The notes under the pieces are model-generated. The model made no database searches. It had not been told where the DNA came from and saw nothing but the letters and a program-made list of their open reading frames with translations. The position numbers and the translations under genes are program-made. Below, in pieces: positions 16,650-24,172 of a stretch of 64,000 bases of DNA; within the stretch, counting starts at the first letter, position 1, and every line of letters starts with the position of its first letter. The stretch lies in the NCBI GenBank assembly GCA_964473525.1, contig CAYYPK010000013.1:103007-167006 (forward strand), given 5' to 3'. This stretch comes from GCA-2687025 sp964473525 (GTDB taxonomy: Bacteria; Poribacteria; WGA-4E; GCA-2687025).

Positions 16650-17789
16650 CTACAGGCCTAGGTCTAACGCGATGGCGGCCAGCCGCGACTCGTCTATCGC
16701 GACTCCTAGACCCGGTCCACTCGGCACGAGCGCTTCGCCGTTCTCGACAACCACGCCAGCCGAGGCGATGCTGGCATCTAGGAACTGAGGCCCGTTAAGC
16801 GCTGCGGGGTACGCGAGGCCGAACGCCGCGTACACCTGTACGCTCGCGGCGAAGCCGATGTCGGGATCCGTAAGGCCGCTGCCAAGGAAGATGAGACCCG
16901 CGTCCAGGACGATCTCGATCATCCGTCGTTGCGGGAGCAACCCGCCGACGCGCGCGGGCTTCATCGCGATCCCATCTATAAGGTCGAGTCGGACCATCTC
17001 CATGGCGTCGCGCGGGGTGATGACGCCCTCGTCAACGGTGATGGGCAGCGCGCGCTGGCGGCGCAGCTCGCCGTACCCGCTCAGGGCGTTCGGCGGCAGC
17101 GGCTGCTCGAGTACGTCCACGCCCGCGTCCGCCAGCCGCGGCGCGACGCCCGCCGCCGTTGCCACCGTGTACCCGCCGTTGGCGTCCGCCCACAGAAACG
17201 CGTCGGGAGCGAGTTCGCGCACACGCCGGGCCATCTCGACATCGAACCTCGGGTCGGCCTCGTGGCCAACTTTGATGTTGAAGTGCCGGTAGCCGGCCGC
17301 TGTACCCTCGGCGACGACGGATTCGACGGACGCGATGTCCGACACTGCCACCGTCCACGAGAGCGTCACGCGGTCGCATCGACGCGCGCCCCAGTAGTCG
17401 CGGATGGGGACGCCGAGAGTCTTCCCCGCGGCGTCGTGCGCGGCCATGTCCAGGCCAGACCGCGCGATCGGCTGACCCAGGGTGTAGGACGGGGCGATCT
17501 CACCGTCCATGACCGTGTGCAGGCCGTCTATGTCGAGCACTTCGCGGCCAAGGACGGCGGGGACGAGGTACGCCGCGAGCGTGGTGTACGCGGATTCCAT
17601 GGTCTCGTACGACCACTGCCGTACCGGTACCGACTCGCCCCATCCCACGACCCCGTCGTCGGTCGTCATCTTCACCACGATGCTCGGCCGCCCCATCGTC
17701 GCCGACCCGACCTTGCCGCGGGATGTGCTGAACTCGCCTCGGAATGGGAACGACACCGGGAAGAGCTCAACACGGTCTATCTTGCTCAT
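16650..17789 (-). CDS. Mandelate racemase / muconate lactonizing enzyme family protein (enolase superfamily)
   Basis: A 379-aa enolase-superfamily protein, with an N-terminal capping domain (1-125) and a TIM barrel. Metal ligands are recognisable as Asp in WADANGG, Glu in EQPLPP and Asp in ITVDEGV, and the lysine of the sixth strand in MKPARVGG. The usual K-x-K of the second barrel strand reads N-I-K (HFNIKVG), so the first catalytic lysine is replaced. The layout fits the MLE subgroup (cycloisomerases, dipeptide epimerases, racemases), but the lost lysine makes the reaction unpredictable. ATG 17789 has AAGG eight bases upstream. It lies upstream of the GlcF-like gene in the same direction with a 28-base gap. 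Confidence 0.9.
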   Translation of the reverse strand: MSKIDRVELFPVSFPFRGEFSTSRGKVGSATMGRPSIVVKMTTDDGVVGWGESVPVRQWSYETMESAYTTLAAYLVPAVLGREVLDIDGLHTVMDGEIAPSYTLGQPIARSGLDMAAHDAAGKTLGVPIRDYWGARRCDRVTLSWTVAVSDIASVESVVAEGTAAGYRHFNIKVGHEADPRFDVEMARRVRELAPDAFLWADANGGYTVATAAGVAPRLADAGVDVLEQPLPPNALSGYGELRRQRALPITVDEGVITPRDAMEMVRLDLIDGIAMKPARVGGLLPQRRMIEIVLDAGLIFLGSGLTDPDIGFAASVQVYAAFGLAYPAALNGPQFLDASIASAGVVVENGEALVPSGPGLGVAIDESRLAAIALDLGL

Positions 17790-17912
17790 CGACTAACCTT
17801 CGCGGGCATCGTGCATGAAGTGGGCGCGGCCAGGTCGCTGTAGCCGTTGGCCGCGTCTCTTGGCCTTGTTGCGGCTACCCCAGCCGTGCTAGACTCTACG
17901 CGCAGTCACGGT

Positions 17913-17989
<77 letters not shown>

Positions 17990-18154
17990 ACCCCTCTCCG
18001 CATACCAGTTCCTACTGTAACGCGTTGACCGCTTGCCGATAACCGGCGAATCGCCGCGCCGGACGACGCGACCGTCACGCCGTGCTTTCCGGCCGCCCTC
18101 GGCTCGCCCGCCTCTGCCCAGATTCGGCTCCTCACGACCGTGCTCCTGACAATC

Positions 18155-18196
18155 CTACATTCGTAGTTGACTGCGCCTCCCTGGGAGGGGTAGAAT
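18155..18196 (+). promoter_or_regulatory. Putative promoter and operator of the blaI-like/M56 operon
   Basis: TTGACT (18167-18172) and TAGAAT (18191-18196) are 18 bases apart and about 30 bases before the repressor start codon. Two symmetric elements overlap them. CTACATTCGTAG (18155-18166), one base off the TACAnnTGTA core bound by BlaI/MecI/CopY repressors, abuts the -35. CCTCCC-T-GGGAGG lies in the spacer. Autoregulation by the BlaI-like protein is a reasonable inference; operator identity is untested. Confidence 0.5.
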
Positions 18197-18225
18197 GCTC
18201 ACATCGACACAGATGGAGCAGCCAC

Positions 18226-18639
18226 ATGCCACGTCGCAAAGAGGCGACTCTGACGGACCTGCAACTGGCGGTAATGGACGCCGTGTGGGAGCGAGGGAGC
18301 GCCACCGCGCGGGAGGTCCACTCGGCTCTGGAGGCGACACGCGGCCTAGCGTACACGACCGTGCTGACGGTCCTGACGCGGCTCACTGAGGACAAGGTGG
18401 TCTCCGCGACGCGCGAGGGCAAGGCGAACCGGTTCACCGCGCTCGTGAGCCGGGAGGACGCCGCAGACCTAAGCGTAGGAAGGGTCGCCGGTCAGTTCTT
18501 CGAGGGCTCAGCGCAATCGCTGGCGGCGCACCTGGTCGACAGCGACTCGATGACGCTGGGCGAACTGAACCAGCTGAAGGCCCTGATCGACAAGGCCACG
18601 GCGAAGGCCGACTCTGGCTCAGGACCGGACAGGGAATGA
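18226..18639 (+). CDS. BlaI/MecI/CopY-family transcriptional repressor
   Basis: A 137-aa winged-helix repressor. The family pattern is clear: LTDLQLAVMDAVWERGSATAREVH, then LAYTTVLTVLTRLTEDKVV (recognition helix and wing), and a short C-terminal dimerisation helix region. In classic systems BlaI represses its operon until the partner membrane peptidase BlaR1 is activated by an external signal and BlaI is cut. The partner gene follows after 7 bases, as expected. ATG 18226 has GGAG upstream; earlier in-frame codons lie over the promoter and are rejected. Confidence 0.93.
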   Translation: MPRRKEATLTDLQLAVMDAVWERGSATAREVHSALEATRGLAYTTVLTVLTRLTEDKVVSATREGKANRFTALVSREDAADLSVGRVAGQFFEGSAQSLAAHLVDSDSMTLGELNQLKALIDKATAKADSGSGPDRE

Positions 18640-18646
18640 CCCGCCC

Positions 18647-21190
18647 ATGCTGGTTAGCTCCCTCGACGGCGTGGGACAGTGGCTTGTCCACACCTTGGGC
18701 TGGCTCTCCCTTGAGCTCGTAGTCTTCGCGGGGCTCGTGTACGCAGTAACGCGGTGGGGCGGCGTACGGTCCTCACGCGTCAGGCGGTGGCTCTGGACGC
18801 TCGTTCTCGTCAAGCCGCTCGTAGCCCTGCTGATCGCCTGGCCCGTCGCCCTGCCGACGCGCGAGGCTGGCGCCATCGCCCAGATGGCCGCGGCGAACGA
18901 CGCCACGCTCGTGCTCCCTGCCGCATCTAGCGAGGCCCTGATCGGAGCCTACGAAGCGCCCTCGGATACTGGCACGGTGCCTCACACGGTCGTGCGCGAT
19001 GTTGCCCCCAAACTGACCGGCTTTGCCGTGCTCGCAGCCTTGTGGCTAGCCGGCGTCGGTTGCATGGCCGCCTATTCGCTAATGGGCGCGGTATGGCTGA
19101 CCCAGGCCCGGCTACTGGCGCTCCCGCTGACGTGGGACGACATCGCAGAGACGTGCGACACCCATCGGGCCTCCGTGCGGGCGCTGCTCGCGCGCACGGA
19201 GCTGCGCATGACAACCAAGCTTAACGAACCGTGCCTGTTTGGGTTCCTTCGCCCCACGATCCTGCTGCCAACGTGGTGTCTGGAAGATGACGCGCCGCCG
19301 AACCTGGCGTACATCCTCCTCCACGAAGGCGCGCACCGCCGCGCGCGCGACCATTGGTTCCTGTGGTTCAGACGCGCGGTCGAGACCGCCCTCTGGTTCC
19401 ACCCCGCCGTGTGGTACGCCGGCCAGAAGGCAATGGAGGAGGCGGAAAACACGTGCGACGAAGCCGTCGTCGCATTGGCCGAGGCCGAGGGTACACCCTC
19501 GGCGGCGGTGCTCTACTCTTCCTGTCTCATGCGAGTGCTCGAGCGCGCGACACGCCACCCGTTCGAGGGGTTCGTCCCTGGGGTCATACCGACGGCGGAA
19601 CGCATCAGGCGGCTCGTGCAGCGTCACCCAGGATTCGGAGTCGGCCCTCGCCGCGCGGCAGTCGTTGGCGTAGCGTTGTTCGCTGCGGCGGCCCTGCCGG
19701 GCTCGCTCGTAGCGAACGCGTCGCTGGGGAACCGCGCGTTGTCGGCCCGGCTGCGCGACCGCCCAACCACCACCCGCGACGTCGTCTACTCGTCGAAGAT
19801 GCCAGGTGACTACTTCTTCAACCTGTACCTCGTGCGCGCCGACGGGTCTGGGCTCATGCGACTCACCGACGACCAGGCGGAATACTCCCAGCCTCGCTGG
19901 GCGCCCGACGCATCGCGCATAGCCGCTCATGCCAGAACGGCGGACGGCCAGGGGTACGGCGTCTATGTGCTGGGCGCCGACGGCTCGAAGCCCACCCGCG
20001 TGAGCGTGACGCGCCAGGACATGTACGTCCCGGAACAGAGCGACTACGCGGCAGACTGGTCGCCAGACGGCAAGCGCCTCGTATGCCAGACGGCCAGCCG
20101 CGCCGTCGGGGCGGACGCCATCCACAACAACGTCTACATCCTCGCCGTCGACGGCTCAGCGCAGCGTCGGCTGACCGATGACGCTGCGGATTACGCCAGA
20201 CCCGCGTGGTCGCCTGCGGGGAAGGACATCGCGCTCCTCCGACGCGAGCGCGGCGGCCTCCGGTGGGATCTCGCCCTCATCGCGACCGACGGGTCGAACA
20301 TGCGGATCCTGTCCGATGTGAGCTCCCTGGGGGTGCACCGGTCCTCGCCAGCGTGGTCGAAGGATGGACGCAAGCTTGCGTACCTGGCGTTCACGGGCGG
20401 CCCTGCGGATCCGTGCGAACTGCGCGTGCTCGACGTCGAGACACTGGAGAGCTCTGTCGTCGGCCTCACGGGCATTGGCTTCGAGGACAACGTAGGTCAT
20501 CTGGCCTGGAGCCCAGACGACGACTATCTGGTCATAGCAGACCGCCGGCGCGGCGACACTCGACGGCGTCTGTATCGCGTGTCGTTGGCGGACGGAGCGG
20601 TGCTGGCCCTAACGCCACTTAACGGCCACGCCAAGCAGCCAGATGTTGGCCCGCCGGCGCGGGCCAGACCCGCGGGACGCGTCCCTCCGATCACTCCCGG
20701 CGTATTCGGCCCGGTGACGGATCCAGAAACCCTCCATGTCTACTACGCTGTGGTGCGGAATTCACGAGTGACATGGGACGAGGCGAACGCCGAAGCCTTG
20801 CGCCTAAGACATGAGGGTAAGGCTGGCAGTCTGGCGGCCGTGAGCTCGGCGGCCGAGAGCTCGTTCCTCCTCACGTCCTTTCCCTACACCCATCACGGCT
20901 TTTGGCTTGGTGGCCTCGGGTTGGCGGAACGGGCGGAAGCGGCCGGCTTGGGATGGTCCTGGGTTAACGGCGAGCCGTGGCGCTACACGCCGTGGTTCCG
21001 AGGGGAGGAACCCACGCCTTCGGAGATGGCGCCCCGAGTTGGCACGTTGACGTGGAGTTACGACCCGGCCCGCCCTGCCAGGGCGGGGTCGCTGACCGCG
21101 CACGAGTGGACGGGTCGCGGTGCGTCGAGCGACGAGTTTGGGTACATCGTCGAGTTCGGTTCGCCACAACTGGCCGGCTCTGGCGAGTAA
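18647..21190 (+). CDS. BlaR1-type M56 membrane peptidase fused to a TolB-like propeller and a C-type-lectin-like domain
   Basis: An 847-aa sensor protease. Residues 1-350 are the BlaR1/MecR1 membrane region: helices near 20-36, 48-68 and 122-150, the M56 zinc site HEGAH at 226-230 with third ligand candidate Glu267 and Asp271, and a further helix near 335-352. In BlaR1 a penicillin-binding sensor domain follows the last helix. Here residues about 375-690 instead form PD40/TolB-type beta-propeller repeats (LVRADGSGLMRLTDD, PRWAPDASRIAA, DWSPDGKRLV, PAWSPAGKDIAL), and residues about 710-840 resemble a C-type-lectin fold (WDEANAEA, FWLGG, WSWVNGEPWRYTPWFRGEEP). The paired BlaI-like gene just upstream is the expected target. 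I infer an extracytoplasmic signal receptor with a non-beta-lactam ligand, perhaps a glycan or cell-wall fragment. It overlaps no other gene. Confidence 0.92.
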   Translation: MLVSSLDGVGQWLVHTLGWLSLELVVFAGLVYAVTRWGGVRSSRVRRWLWTLVLVKPLVALLIAWPVALPTREAGAIAQMAAANDATLVLPAASSEALIGAYEAPSDTGTVPHTVVRDVAPKLTGFAVLAALWLAGVGCMAAYSLMGAVWLTQARLLALPLTWDDIAETCDTHRASVRALLARTELRMTTKLNEPCLFGFLRPTILLPTWCLEDDAPPNLAYILLHEGAHRRARDHWFLWFRRAVETALWFHPAVWYAGQKAMEEAENTCDEAVVALAEAEGTPSAAVLYSSCLMRVLERATRHPFEGFVPGVIPTAERIRRLVQRHPGFGVGPRRAAVVGVALFAAAALPGSLVANASLGNRALSARLRDRPTTTRDVVYSSKMPGDYFFNLYLVRADGSGLMRLTDDQAEYSQPRWAPDASRIAAHARTADGQGYGVYVLGADGSKPTRVSVTRQDMYVPEQSDYAADWSPDGKRLVCQTASRAVGADAIHNNVYILAVDGSAQRRLTDDAADYARPAWSPAGKDIALLRRERGGLRWDLALIATDGSNMRILSDVSSLGVHRSSPAWSKDGRKLAYLAFTGGPADPCELRVLDVETLESSVVGLTGIGFEDNVGHLAWSPDDDYLVIADRRRGDTRRRLYRVSLADGAVLALTPLNGHAKQPDVGPPARARPAGRVPPITPGVFGPVTDPETLHVYYAVVRNSRVTWDEANAEALRLRHEGKAGSLAAVSSAAESSFLLTSFPYTHHGFWLGGLGLAERAEAAGLGWSWVNGEPWRYTPWFRGEEPTPSEMAPRVGTLTWSYDPARPARAGSLTAHEWTGRGASSDEFGYIVEFGSPQLAGSGE

Positions 21191-21537
21191 CGTCGCTGGC
21201 CATCGCTCGAGAGGATGCCGCACAAGTGGCGCCCACGACGCTCTGCACGACCCAATGGCCGCGGAACGCCCATACGCGCGCCGCACGCCGGGCGGCTAGC
21301 CGTTGACGAGACCTATCGGTGTCCTCGTTGGCCTCGCAGTCGCCGTCGCTGTCGCCCTGCGCACGTTCGCGGCGCGCGCGACCGCACGCGGTCTGTCGCG
21401 GCCTGCTTACGCCCGGCTTCTAGCGTCCCGGGCTGGCAGGAAGGCGGCCAACCGCGCGGCGGTAGATCTCGGGCAGACCCGCGCACCTGAGAACGGCTCA
21501 CGAGACTAGCGGCGCGGTGGCAACGGCGGCTGGGTTG
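21191..21537. other. 347-bp interval with only a doubtful small ORF
   Basis: Lies between the convergent M56 fusion gene and the DUF6785-like gene. Apart from the small frame at 21303-21509 I see no RNA gene, repeat or clear terminator here. Confidence 0.5.
21303..21509 (+). CDS. Possible small membrane protein (doubtful)
   Basis: A 68-codon frame beginning with TTG, whose first 25 residues include a hydrophobic run (GVLVGLAVAVAVAL) followed by basic residues, as in a small single-pass membrane protein. There is no good ribosome-binding site, and the Ala/Arg-rich composition is also typical of random frames in this GC-rich sequence. It would be the third gene after the BlaI/M56 pair if real. 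Confidence 0.2.
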   Translation: MTRPIGVLVGLAVAVAVALRTFAARATARGLSRPAYARLLASRAGRKAANRAAVDLGQTRAPENGSRD

Positions 21538-23382
21538 TCACCCGTACCATATGTACGTGCGCACCCGCAGCAGCGTGCCGGCGAGACTGAACCCACCGTC
21601 GACCAGGAACTCTCCCAGGATCATCCCAAGGAATAGCGGGATGGAACGCTGGTACGCCCGCAGGCCTCCGGCGCGGACGACCGCGGCCTTCACCGCCCAC
21701 CCCACGAATATGGAGAACCAGAACGGGTTCATCGCCCAACTGCTGGACACGACGTAGCCGACCGGATGCAGGGCGAACCAGACATAGCGCATGCGTAGAG
21801 CCGAGAGCGTCCACACGACGACGGCGCCGACCGTGAATGCGATGCCGTATCTGGCCTCGACGCCCGTTGGTGTCAGAAGCCACGACGATAGCCTGCGGAA
21901 CGTCTCGTACGCTGGCCACACGCGCGTCCCCGCGCCGTGCTCGTACGCCGAATGAAGGTGCGCCCAGAACGCCGCCATCACGCCCAATACGGCTGCTATC
22001 AGCGTGTAGCCGACCATGCGGCGGGTCGCGGTTCCACTGCGCTCGGTTAGCCGGAAGCCTTCCAGCACGCACGGCATGGGGTGGCTTCTATAAGCGCGGT
22101 TGAAGAACCAGAACAGCGACGCGACCGTCAACTCCGCCGGACGGAAGGCGCGGCTGCCGAACAGCGACGTCATCGTGCCCGCCGGGCCGGCGAAGTGGAG
22201 ATCGTGTACCGGCGACCCCAGCTCCGCCCGCATGCGGCCCACCGACACCGTGATGAGCGTATAGAGCCCGAAGAAGACGGCGATGGACCACACGCCCATC
22301 CCCGCGCGCAGACAGAAGACGGTGACGCCTGCGGCCCCCAGCAGTAGAAGCAGCGTTCCCGTGGCTCCCGAGCCCCGCTGCCCCGGCTGCGCGATCTCCC
22401 GCCACGCCGACGCTATCTGCCGCCGGGCGGCCCAGAGCACGACTACGGCAAACCCCGCGTAGGCCCCAGTCGTCTGCTGCTCGACGAACGGGAACCCGTT
22501 CATGCGGATCCCTAGCGCGGAAGCCGCGACTCGCTCCATCTTCCACACGAAGTAGAAGAACCAACCGGAGAACGACAGCTCCAGCGGCACGAGGTAGGAC
22601 AGACCGACGCAGAACGGTTGCACCGCCAGCGGGAGCCACCCAACCGCGTTCCAAGGTTTCGTCGTCAGATACCGGCCGACATCGACCGGACGGCCGAGCG
22701 TGGGCACGGCGGGGTAGAAGAAGTGCAGCCCATTCGTCAGGGCGAGCAGCGCGCCGATGGCGAATCCCGTCCACATGGCGCCGTTGCGGTAGAACCGGCC
22801 CTCAACCATTTGGAGGGGGAGTTGGATGATCGGGTACGCGAGCCGCTCCTCGCGGTTCCAGCGTCGCCCAACGACAAGACTGAGCCCAACCATCATCAGC
22901 AACAGGCACAGCGTGAACGCCGACCACGCGAGGACCGGCCACGCCCACGCCGCCACCACCGAAGAGCGGTAGGCGGACGTATCACCCTCCACGTACTCAG
23001 TAAGGACAACAGGATCCGAAACCACCAGCCACGACGGGATCATCCCCAGGAATAGCTCGGACCACTGGTTCTCGGGGGTCGCGAGCGCGTGGGGGCCGGC
23101 GATCATTGCTCCGATGAGCTGGAGCATGTCCAGCCCACTGATCGCCGATGCTAGCGTGAGCATCGTGTAGACAACGAGGAGATCGCGAGGAGGGAGCGCG
23201 AGGCGGGGGTTCGCAGCGCGCAGGCCGAAGTTCGCCGTCGTGAGGATGAAGAGACAGAGGATCGTGTTGAAGAACAGCGAGACCGTCGTCGGATACCCGG
23301 CGTTCCAGAGCGACCCGGTCATCATCCACAGGGCGTTGAGCGGGATAAGGACCGACGCGACTGCGAGTACCCGCCAGGACAT
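21538..23382 (-). CDS. Large polytopic membrane protein, DUF6785/DUF6784-like
   Basis: A 614-aa integral membrane protein with about 12-14 hydrophobic helices. Recognisable segments include LPPRDLLVVYTMLTLASAISG, GRRWNREERLAYPIIQLPLQM, FFYPAVPTLGRPVD and KPWNAVGWLPLAVQPF, which match, from memory, the family annotated DUF6785/DUF6784 in Planctomycetes, Armatimonadetes and Poribacteria. Oligopeptide-transporter-like topology is possible but unproven. I choose ATG 23382, preceded by AAAGG, over the TTG six codons earlier. No partner gene is evident; the next gene in this direction is 142 bases upstream. Confidence 0.86.
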   Translation of the reverse strand: MSWRVLAVASVLIPLNALWMMTGSLWNAGYPTTVSLFFNTILCLFILTTANFGLRAANPRLALPPRDLLVVYTMLTLASAISGLDMLQLIGAMIAGPHALATPENQWSELFLGMIPSWLVVSDPVVLTEYVEGDTSAYRSSVVAAWAWPVLAWSAFTLCLLLMMVGLSLVVGRRWNREERLAYPIIQLPLQMVEGRFYRNGAMWTGFAIGALLALTNGLHFFYPAVPTLGRPVDVGRYLTTKPWNAVGWLPLAVQPFCVGLSYLVPLELSFSGWFFYFVWKMERVAASALGIRMNGFPFVEQQTTGAYAGFAVVVLWAARRQIASAWREIAQPGQRGSGATGTLLLLLGAAGVTVFCLRAGMGVWSIAVFFGLYTLITVSVGRMRAELGSPVHDLHFAGPAGTMTSLFGSRAFRPAELTVASLFWFFNRAYRSHPMPCVLEGFRLTERSGTATRRMVGYTLIAAVLGVMAAFWAHLHSAYEHGAGTRVWPAYETFRRLSSWLLTPTGVEARYGIAFTVGAVVVWTLSALRMRYVWFALHPVGYVVSSSWAMNPFWFSIFVGWAVKAAVVRAGGLRAYQRSIPLFLGMILGEFLVDGGFSLAGTLLRVRTYIWYG

Positions 23383-23524
23383 GGGGCGCCTTTGGGCCAA
23401 CGAGGGCGCGCCGCGCGGGGCGGCGTCGTGGACCTCCCGCTTCTAACACGCGGGACACCCCGTCCGCAAGCAGGGCGCCTGGGCGGCGCGCCAGCGGCTG
23501 CCGACCCGGTTGCCGCGCGCGCCG

Positions 23525-24091
23525 TCAACGCTTGAACGCAGCCAACCCGGGATACTTGTGGTCCAGATGGTCGAAGGTCGGAGGCGCCCACGTGGGTCTG
23601 GTGGCGATGCGCCAGGACCCTCGGTCCACATCAACCGCGTCTGGGACGCGCAGCCACAGGATCCCGATGCGCGCTTGGCGCTGGCGTCGATTCCGGTCGA
23701 GTAGGCGACGCGTCGCCGCGCGCTTGCGCGTCTGCTCCAGACTGTCCTTGTCGGTGCGCGCGACCCGCTCGGGACGCCGGCGCCACTGGCGCTCTGCCGC
23801 CAGGATCAGGGCTTCGGCGTCCAGGAGTGCGACCTGCCTGATGGTCTCTAGAACCCACGCCTGCTCTTCAGCCGTAAACTCCGAGAACACGCGGCCCGGC
23901 CACTGAAGCGCGGACGCCTCGGGGCCGTCGGCCAGGCCGTCGAACCGGCCGTGCGGCCGGGCGAGGCCCGTCAGCCTGTATCGCCACCTCACGGGAGCCA
24001 GCGACGACTGGTCCGCTGCCTGACTCGGCCAGGGCAGGACAGCGAGGGCTCCCGCTACCGCGAACGCAGCGACTGCCGCTCTCGTGGTCAT
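23525..24091 (-). CDS. Secreted or periplasmic protein, unknown function
   Basis: A 188-aa protein with a classical signal peptide (MTTRAAVAAFAVAGALAVLPWPSQAA, cleavage after AQA-like SQA). The mature part has a helical, charged middle (residues about 85-140: EEQAWVLETIRQVALLDAEALIL..., RKRAATRRLLDRNRRQRQARIGILW), possibly an adaptor or a heavy-metal-sensor-like helical hairpin, and a Trp/Pro-rich end. No family recognised. The second ATG (24091) is preferred because GGAG lies six bases before it; the first ATG (24103) lacks a ribosome site. Confidence 0.75.
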   Translation of the reverse strand: MTTRAAVAAFAVAGALAVLPWPSQAADQSSLAPVRWRYRLTGLARPHGRFDGLADGPEASALQWPGRVFSEFTAEEQAWVLETIRQVALLDAEALILAAERQWRRRPERVARTDKDSLEQTRKRAATRRLLDRNRRQRQARIGILWLRVPDAVDVDRGSWRIATRPTWAPPTFDHLDHKYPGLAAFKR

Positions 24092-24172
24092 CTGTTGCTC
24101 CATATACGCATGTGCGCTCCATCATGCTCTACGAACGGTTATGCCGCGCCGCCATCTCGCTCGGCGCGGGAG

